A DNA stretch of 10,025 bases from an uncultured Oscillospiraceae bacterium. GTDB lineage: Bacteria; Bacillota; Clostridia; Oscillospirales; Ruminococcaceae. The stretch lies in NCBI GenBank assembly GCA_910578755.1, contig CAJTSZ010000079.1:1-10025 (forward strand). Direction: 5' to 3'. A model generated the notes under the pieces. That model was given only the letters and a program-made list of their open reading frames with translations, searched no databases and was not told where the DNA came from. This document shows positions 6,673 through 10,025 of the stretch, piece by piece. The position numbers and the translations under genes are program-made. The first letter of the stretch is position 1. Every line of letters begins with the position of its first letter.

Positions 6673-6713
6673 ATATTAGTTTTATTTTAAACGAAGGCAG
6701 TGGATTTTACAAG

Positions 6714-6744
6714 AGAGAACCCTACATTTTGTGCAGGGTTCTCT
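6714..6744. repeat. 10-bp perfect inverted repeat upstream of pyrK
   Basis: AGAGAACCCT (6714-6723) pairs with AGGGTTCTCT (6735-6744) across an 11-nt loop. The plus side continues GCCTTATTTT and the minus side CTTGTAAAAT. Neither is a good T tract, so terminator function is uncertain; it could be a decayed terminator or an RNA structure. Confidence 0.5.
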
Positions 6745-6807
6745 GCCTTATTTTAGGGATTATTTGATTTATTCTTTTTGTTTTTAGTGAGTGGTACTTC
6801 TAATCCG

Positions 6808-6966
6808 GTGCTGGCGGGGCCTGCATGGCCCAGACCCCGCCCCATTCTTTTGGAGGCATTAGCTGCCTCCAAGCCTGTGCTGCTGGGCCTGCGCGGCCCA
6901 GACCCCGCCCTATTTCTTTCTGTGAAGAAAGAAATAGGGCGGGGCTTGGGGCTGAAAGCCCCAACA
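6808..6966. repeat. Tandem GC-rich repeat with nested hairpins
   Basis: Two direct copies (6808-6842 and 6877-6910) share GGCCTGC, GGCCCAGACCCCGCCC and flanking GTGCTG, with one indel and few changes. Between them is a 9-bp hairpin (TTGGAGGCA 6850-6858, TGCCTCCAA 6864-6872). After the second copy comes an 18-bp perfect hairpin (CCCCGCCCTATTTCTTTC 6903-6920, complement 6927-6944, loop TGTGAA), then GGGCTTGGGGCTG and a GGGGCT/AGCCCC stem. Related pieces lie at 4663-4860 and 9928-10025. Confidence 0.7.
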
Positions 6967-7004
6967 GTACAAGGCCTGAAAATACCCGCATACTTCCAAA
7001 AAGA

Positions 7005-7038
7005 AAAACCTTACAGTGGGTACCCGCTGTAAGGTTTT
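7005..7038. terminator. Strong hairpin with A/T flanks, possible bidirectional terminator
   Basis: AAAACCTTACAG (7005-7016) and CTGTAAGGTTTT (7027-7038) form a 12-bp perfect stem whose loop contains the palindrome GGGTACCC. A-rich left and T-rich right flanks resemble a terminator usable on both strands, although the plus-strand T run is only four bases and then GG. No coding gene ends next to it. Confidence 0.5.
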
Positions 7039-7087
7039 GGCCCAGGTTTGGGAAGAAAATAATTTTTAAAAATTCCCCCTCCCCCTA

Positions 7088-7115
7088 TTGCAAAATTTTA
7101 TTTTTGCTGTATGAT
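7088..7115 (+). promoter_or_regulatory. Sigma-A promoter of queT (TTGCAA-16-TATGAT)
   Basis: A -35 box TTGCAA (7088-7093) and a -10 box TATGAT (7110-7115) are 16 nt apart. The start is expected near 7122, at the first base of the leader structure described next, which supports both calls. Confidence 0.75.
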
Positions 7116-7121
7116 AAATAA

Positions 7122-7215
7122 CGTCCTTTTGTTGCCAGGCGGCATACCCTGCGGCCGGGGCAAAGGGGCAGTCAGTCGCAAGTTCCTGACTTAAAAACAC
7201 ACTACGAAAGGAAAA
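7122..7215 (+). promoter_or_regulatory. Candidate preQ1 riboswitch (class III-like) controlling queT translation
   Basis: The roughly 100-nt queT leader can form an H-type pseudoknot. TCCTTTTG (7124-7131) pairs over 8 bp (one G-U) with CGAAAGGA (7205-7212), which is the Shine-Dalgarno region 10 nt before ATG 7223. Between them are a stem TTGCC/GGCAA (7132-7136, 7159-7163) enclosing GGC-GCA/TGC-GCC, and a stem AGTCAG/CTGACT (7170-7175, 7186-7191). PreQ1 classes II and III use Shine-Dalgarno sequestration in this way, and class III was described mainly ahead of queT in Ruminococcaceae. The class is inferred from context and topology; consensus nucleotides were not checked against a covariance model. 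Confidence 0.65.
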
Positions 7216-7222
7216 CTAAATA

Positions 7223-7747
7223 ATGAGAAACCAAAAAACCAAGAAGATGGTAGGGAGCGCGCTGGTTGCTGCTCTCTATTTCGCCATGAGTTTGCCCTTC
7301 ATGACGCTGAATTTTGGCGCGGTGCAGCTTCGGGTATCCGAGGCTTTTACCCTGCTGCCTGTATTTTCTCCCGGCGCCATTACCGGGGTTACTTTAGGCT
7401 GTGTGCTGGTAAACGCTTTTGGTGCTGCAACCAACGCCAACATTTTGGGGCCGCTGGATATCCTTATTGGTTCCCTGGCTACCTTTTTGGCAGCCCTTTG
7501 CACTTACCGGCTGCGCAATGTGCGCTTTAAGGGGCTGCCCCTGCTGGCTGCCCTGCCTCCCGTACTGTTTAACGCAGTAATTATTGGCCTGGAGCTTACT
7601 TTTGTTATTTCCGGCGGGTTTAACCTGCCCATTTTCCTCGTCAACGCCTTTCAGGTAGGGCTTGGGGAATGTATTGCCTGCTTTTGCCTTGGCATACCTA
7701 TGTGCTATGCCCTGGAAAAAACAGGGGTTGACCGTAAAATATTTTAA
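7223..7747 (+). CDS. queT: QueT-family transporter of a queuosine precursor
   Basis: 174 residues, the normal QueT length. It is an integral membrane protein with about five or six hydrophobic segments, starting with a basic MRNQKTKKM and a helix at about residues 11-30. The conserved stretch QLRVSEAFTLLP (about 35-46), the glycine-rich segment with GAITGVTLGC, and NAFGAATNANILGPLDILIGSLAT are typical of the family. QueT is a substrate-binding S component of energy-coupling-factor transporters that imports preQ1 or a related deazapurine for tRNA queuosine modification. No ECF ATPase genes are present, so it probably shares a housekeeping module elsewhere. AAAGGA lies 10 nt before the ATG inside the candidate riboswitch, implying repression when preQ1 is plentiful. 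The gene has its own promoter and terminator. Confidence 0.93.
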   Translation: MRNQKTKKMVGSALVAALYFAMSLPFMTLNFGAVQLRVSEAFTLLPVFSPGAITGVTLGCVLVNAFGAATNANILGPLDILIGSLATFLAALCTYRLRNVRFKGLPLLAALPPVLFNAVIIGLELTFVISGGFNLPIFLVNAFQVGLGECIACFCLGIPMCYALEKTGVDRKIF

Positions 7748-7764
7748 ACCAACAGAACTTGCAC

Positions 7765-7789
7765 AGCAGCGCTTTGGCGCTGCTTTTTT
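7765..7789 (+). terminator. Rho-independent terminator of queT
   Basis: AGCAGCGC (7765-7772) and GCGCTGCT (7777-7784) form an 8-bp stem with a TTTG loop, followed by a run of six T and then ATTTT. It begins 18 nt after the queT stop. Confidence 0.9.
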
Positions 7790-7837
7790 ATTTTGTGCGG
7801 GTAATTTTGCGTCCTTTCCTTTTTGTAGCACAGCTTT

Positions 7838-7887
7838 GCCCTGGTTCATAGAATAAAGCAGAGGCCGCCTTTTTTCATGAACAGGGG
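7838..7887 (+). repeat. Inverted repeat in the leader of the unrecognised ORF
   Basis: GCCCTGGTTCAT (7838-7849) can pair with ATGAACAGGGG (7877-7887) with one bulged base, across a 27-nt loop. It ends about 10 nt before the ribosome binding site of the ORF at 7919, so it might affect its translation. No promoter was recognised here. Confidence 0.35.
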
Positions 7888-7918
7888 CCCCATTACATAA
7901 GGAAAGGCCGTACTGCTT

Positions 7919-8449
7919 ATGACTTTTACCCTGCCCCTCAGCACCTTGCCTCCTTCCCCCCATTTGCTGCCCTGCGCTCCCCTTGCCTTTACCCCGCCAA
8001 ACCTGCGCCCTCCTTTAGTACAAGTACAGGGCTGCTGCACCGCCAGCTGCCTGTACCTAAATTTTTCCACATTCCAGCACCCAGCCTCCCCTGGAAGCGC
8101 TGTTGCTGCTGTGGTTTGCCTGCCCCATTCCCCAATGATTGCTGTGGAAGCCACGCCTTTACAATCTGCCTGTTTTCAGTACAGCGGCGGCCTGGCCTTC
8201 CAGGGGGAGTGTACTTTTGACGGCGGGGAAAACCTTACGGGCATTTACTGGGGCTGCCGGTTTTGCCTGCCCCTTTCTGCCCTGCACGGTTCCCCTTTAT
8301 CCCCAGGCTTGCCTTTAAAAATGAACTGCTTTCTGCTGGATTTTAACATTCCCCAAGCTGCCCTGTTCCCCTTTTCCGGCTGGGAAAAGAGCTTTTCCCC
8401 TACCCTTCCGGAGGTTTTAGACAGCCTTGTCCCCTGCATGGTTGAGTAG
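7919..8449 (+). CDS. Hypothetical protein, weak resemblance to CBM9-like domains
   Basis: 176 residues, not recognised. The protein is rich in Pro, Cys, Leu and Ser, and has no signal peptide or long hydrophobic helix. The segment around residues 108-120 (GIYWGCRFCLPLSAL) and the following MNCFLLDF recall the C-terminal part of carbohydrate-binding family 9-like proteins, where a Trp-Gly strand precedes an Asn-Phe-Tyr-Lys stretch. The match is too loose to name it. Support for a real gene: a long frame with TAAGGAAAGG 11 nt before the ATG, a start 130 nt after the queT terminator, and a bidirectional terminator about 30 nt after its stop. Against it: biased composition and no clear promoter. 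Competing minus-strand frames are shorter and lack ribosome binding sites. Confidence 0.6.
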   Translation: MTFTLPLSTLPPSPHLLPCAPLAFTPPNLRPPLVQVQGCCTASCLYLNFSTFQHPASPGSAVAAVVCLPHSPMIAVEATPLQSACFQYSGGLAFQGECTFDGGENLTGIYWGCRFCLPLSALHGSPLSPGLPLKMNCFLLDFNIPQAALFPFSGWEKSFSPTLPEVLDSLVPCMVE

Positions 8450-8478
8450 TTTACGCCGCCCCTTTCTATACATAAAAA

Positions 8479-8507
8479 CCCCCGGCCTTTACTTGCCGGG
8501 GGTCCCT
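8479..8507. terminator. Bidirectional terminator between convergent genes
   Basis: CCCCCGGC (8479-8486) and GCCGGGGG (8495-8502) form an 8-bp GC stem. The plus strand continues TCCCTTTTT and the minus strand TTTTT, so it serves both the hypothetical gene and the sortase gene, whose stop codon lies at 8510-8512. Confidence 0.9.
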
Positions 8508-8509
8508 TT

Positions 8510-9733
8510 TTAAAACTGAGGCGCTTTAAAGTTTGGGTGGGATGTAATTGTAGTGGAAGGGGTGCCTGCCTTTACCTTTTTAGCCATAACTACAAAACGC
8601 TGGTCCGACCGTTGGCCGTAAACACGGGTACAGGTGGAAAGGGTGAGGATTTGGTCGCTGGTGCTTACATTGACATTGTAATTATGGATGCTGCGCTTTA
8701 AGGCTTCGCTTATCATTGTTTTATAATAATCCTTAGAGGGGGATGCTTCTATATAGTTAAAGCTTTCCTCGGTGTAGAAAACAGCAAAAATTTGCCAAAC
8801 GTAGTCCTTTTCTGTAGTGGAAAAATAGATAAAAGGGTTTTGCTGGGCAAAGCTTAGGGTGTGGAAGGAGGGCAGCTGGCCAAACATTACATCGGTTGGG
8901 TCGGCCACCTTTCGGGAGTAGACGTTGCTCCAGTTATGGCCATACAAAATCGTATTGGTGGAAAGGCTGCTGCCGCTTTTACACTCATAGTCGGCATAAA
9001 TTACGCCGTTTTTGCTGTACTGCTTGTTATAATCCTTATAAACATAGTAGCTGTTGTCGCTGCTTTGTACAACGGGATAATCAATATTGGTGCCTGGTAT
9101 GCGCAGCCAGCCAATGGTATCGCTGTTTACTGTGCTTTTGTGGTTGGCCGCTTTGCCGGATAAAGAAGATGTATCCGCGTTGCTTGTTTTTACGTTTGTT
9201 GTCTTAGCGTCTTCCTTTGTTTCTGTGGTGGAAGGGGTTTTATTTTCATCCCCTGTTTGAACCAATGGAGTAGCCCCTTCTACAGCAGCGGTTTGCTGGG
9301 TATTGTTGCCGTCATTGCCGGACTGCACTTCCCCCACCATCTCCTGTATTTCTACAAAATCCTTTAACTCCTGCAAGGAAACCGGCGCCGCGCTGGCTTT
9401 TAGGGGAAGAATCATCTGGGCAGCGTCATCGTAGCCCATAACGGAAAAATCGGCCACCAGTGTATCCTGCACTGGGTTCTCTTCGCTTTCATCAGATTGA
9501 TTGGATGAGTTTCCCTCCTGGTCCTCCCTGTTCTCCTCCTCTTGGCGGGCAGGCTCTGTGTTAGATGCAACAGTTTCATCTGCCACAGCCCCTACAGCCT
9601 TACTGACGCCAAACCCGGTGCCGCCCAACAACACCAGGGCTATTAAAATGGCAGCCCCTGGGTAGGCTTTAAAAAAGGGCTTTTTCCCTTTTTGGCGGGA
9701 TTTGGCGGTTTTTTCTCCAATTTTACTTTTCAT
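8510..9733 (-). CDS. Class B-like sortase with a long acidic stalk
   Basis: 407 residues. After a basic N-terminus (MKSKIGEKTAKSRQKGKK), one membrane helix spans about residues 25-50, placing the catalytic domain outside. Residues about 52-200 are a Glu/Asp/Ser/Thr/Asn-rich linker, and the sortase domain runs from about 204 (IGWLRIPGTNIDYPV). Catalytic residues are His266 in LYGHNW, Cys368 in TLSTC and Arg379 in QRFVVMAK. Class B enzymes anchor surface or haem-uptake proteins, or act in pilus assembly, through a transpeptidation step. At 407 residues it is well above the usual 220-280, because of the linker. No LPXTG-type substrate is encoded in the window, so the target is unknown. GGGAG lies 9 nt before the ATG. 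The gene stands alone, with a shared terminator downstream. Class B rather than other classes is inferred from the domain motifs. Confidence 0.88.
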   Translation of the reverse strand: MKSKIGEKTAKSRQKGKKPFFKAYPGAAILIALVLLGGTGFGVSKAVGAVADETVASNTEPARQEEENREDQEGNSSNQSDESEENPVQDTLVADFSVMGYDDAAQMILPLKASAAPVSLQELKDFVEIQEMVGEVQSGNDGNNTQQTAAVEGATPLVQTGDENKTPSTTETKEDAKTTNVKTSNADTSSLSGKAANHKSTVNSDTIGWLRIPGTNIDYPVVQSSDNSYYVYKDYNKQYSKNGVIYADYECKSGSSLSTNTILYGHNWSNVYSRKVADPTDVMFGQLPSFHTLSFAQQNPFIYFSTTEKDYVWQIFAVFYTEESFNYIEASPSKDYYKTMISEALKRSIHNYNVNVSTSDQILTLSTCTRVYGQRSDQRFVVMAKKVKAGTPSTTITSHPNFKAPQF

Positions 9734-9779
9734 TTGAAAACACTCCCATACTATTTCGGTTTTACCAGAGCATCTTTAG

Positions 9780-9816
9780 CAGATTTTGCTGGCATCCCCT
9801 ATATTTTAAAAATCTG
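9780..9816 (-). repeat. Inverted repeat in the sortase leader
   Basis: CAGATTTT (9780-9787) and AAAATCTG (9809-9816) are an 8-bp inverted repeat separated by 21 nt, between 47 and 83 nt upstream of the sortase start. It could be an operator or leader hairpin; the A/T-rich sequence makes chance plausible. No convincing promoter pair was found in the region 9734-9927. Confidence 0.3.
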
Positions 9817-9927
9817 GTATAATAAAATTTCCTGCGTTTTGTTATGCTTACACTACATACCAGGATGTCGAACATCCCCTTGATATACTATGAACACAAG
9901 GCGGAAAATGGTATAATTGCCCATTGG

Positions 9928-10025
9928 GGCCTCCAGCCCCAAGCCCCGTCTATGGCCTACCCGGCCAGGGCCCCATTCTTTTGGCGAGAAAAGAATGGGG
10001 GAAGAAACTCGCCGAGGGTTCCACC
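9928..10025. repeat. Intergenic hairpin repeat, cut by the window end
   Basis: Starting near 9928, the reverse complement of GGGGCTTGGGGCTGG is followed by GGCCTACCCGGCCAGGG and a 12-bp perfect hairpin (CCCCATTCTTTT 9971-9982, AAAAGAATGGGG 9989-10000, loop GGCGAG). Then come GAAGAA and GGGTTCCACC, which also occurs near 4667-4676 as part of the same motif set. The 18-mer at 9989-10006 matches 4694-4711 exactly. The repeat continues beyond the window. Confidence 0.7.

Larger units (their letters stand above)
6555..7087. other. Divergent intergenic region between pyrK and queT, no gene supported
   Basis: This gap between the pyrK start and the queT promoter holds a copy of the MITE-like end (6657-6672), a hairpin at 6714-6744, tandem GC-rich repeats (6808-6966) and a strong hairpin at 7005-7038. 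Open frames at 6778-7032 (plus) and 6800-6991 (minus) lie on the repeats, lack ribosome binding sites and encode low-complexity sequence. No clear sigma-A promoter for pyrK was found; TAAAAT near 6635 on the minus strand has no -35 partner at normal spacing. Confidence 0.6.

Noticed and set aside
6778..7032. Overlapping open frames on both strands in the pyrK-queT gap
   Set aside because: They fall on tandem GC-rich repeats and hairpins, encode low-complexity Pro/Ala/Arg sequence, and lack start signals.
9251..9265. LVQTG in the sortase linker as an internal sorting signal
   Set aside because: It lacks the proline of LPXTG, is not followed by a hydrophobic segment and basic tail, and sits in low-complexity sequence where such matches arise by chance.
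9880..9917. Plus-strand promoter TTGATA ... TATAAT near the window end
   Set aside because: The boxes are 26 nt apart, too far for sigma-A, and no plus-strand gene follows in the window.
1..10025. CRISPR array, tRNA or rRNA genes
   Set aside because: No regularly spaced direct repeats, cloverleaf or conserved rRNA stretches were seen on either strand by eye.

Overview
The window reads as chromosomal DNA from a low-to-mid-GC anaerobic Firmicute, most likely a gut Clostridia of the Oscillospirales/Ruminococcaceae type. The reasons are AGGAGG-like ribosome binding sites, sigma-A promoters, a type 1B dihydroorotate dehydrogenase with its PyrK subunit, a class B sortase, a queT gene behind a preQ1-type leader RNA, and several GC-rich intergenic hairpin repeats. 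The assignment comes from reading the sequence only; no database was searched.

Layout. Positions 1-82 hold two terminator hairpins. Positions 83-2572 (minus strand) hold a two-gene secreted locus: a chymotrypsin-fold serine protease gene (S1, alpha-lytic/streptogrisin-like with an N-terminal propeptide), then a secreted 329-residue protein with no protease domain. The protease gene is broken twice, by a single-base frameshift just after the signal peptide and by a 268-bp MITE-like element with about 26-bp terminal inverted repeats in the catalytic domain. Its promoter and a palindromic candidate operator look intact. Positions 2669-4618 (minus) carry housekeeping genes: a histidine phosphatase, ruvX/yqgF and a TtcA-like tRNA thiolation enzyme. 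Positions 4877-6554 (minus) are pyrK-pyrD, overlapping by 8 nt. A 670-bp divergent gap with modular hairpin repeats follows. Then come a promoter, a candidate preQ1 riboswitch and queT (plus), an unrecognised plus-strand ORF, a shared bidirectional terminator, and a class B sortase gene (minus). The window ends inside another copy of the intergenic hairpin repeat.

Most interesting point. The 329-residue protein looks like two tandem copies of the propeptide module that precedes the neighbouring protease domain. Alpha-lytic-type propeptides fold and inhibit their own protease in cis, so this looks like a free-standing double propeptide encoded beside its protease. It could be a trans-acting inhibitor or foldase, or an immunity factor. 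In this genome the protease is decayed while the propeptide-like gene remains open. This is inference from pattern matching by eye and needs a profile or structure comparison.

Other points worth checking are the MITE-like element and a 16-bp copy of its end near pyrK, the queT leader whose promoter places the transcript start exactly at the anti-Shine-Dalgarno strand, and the family of hairpin repeats found in three separate gaps.
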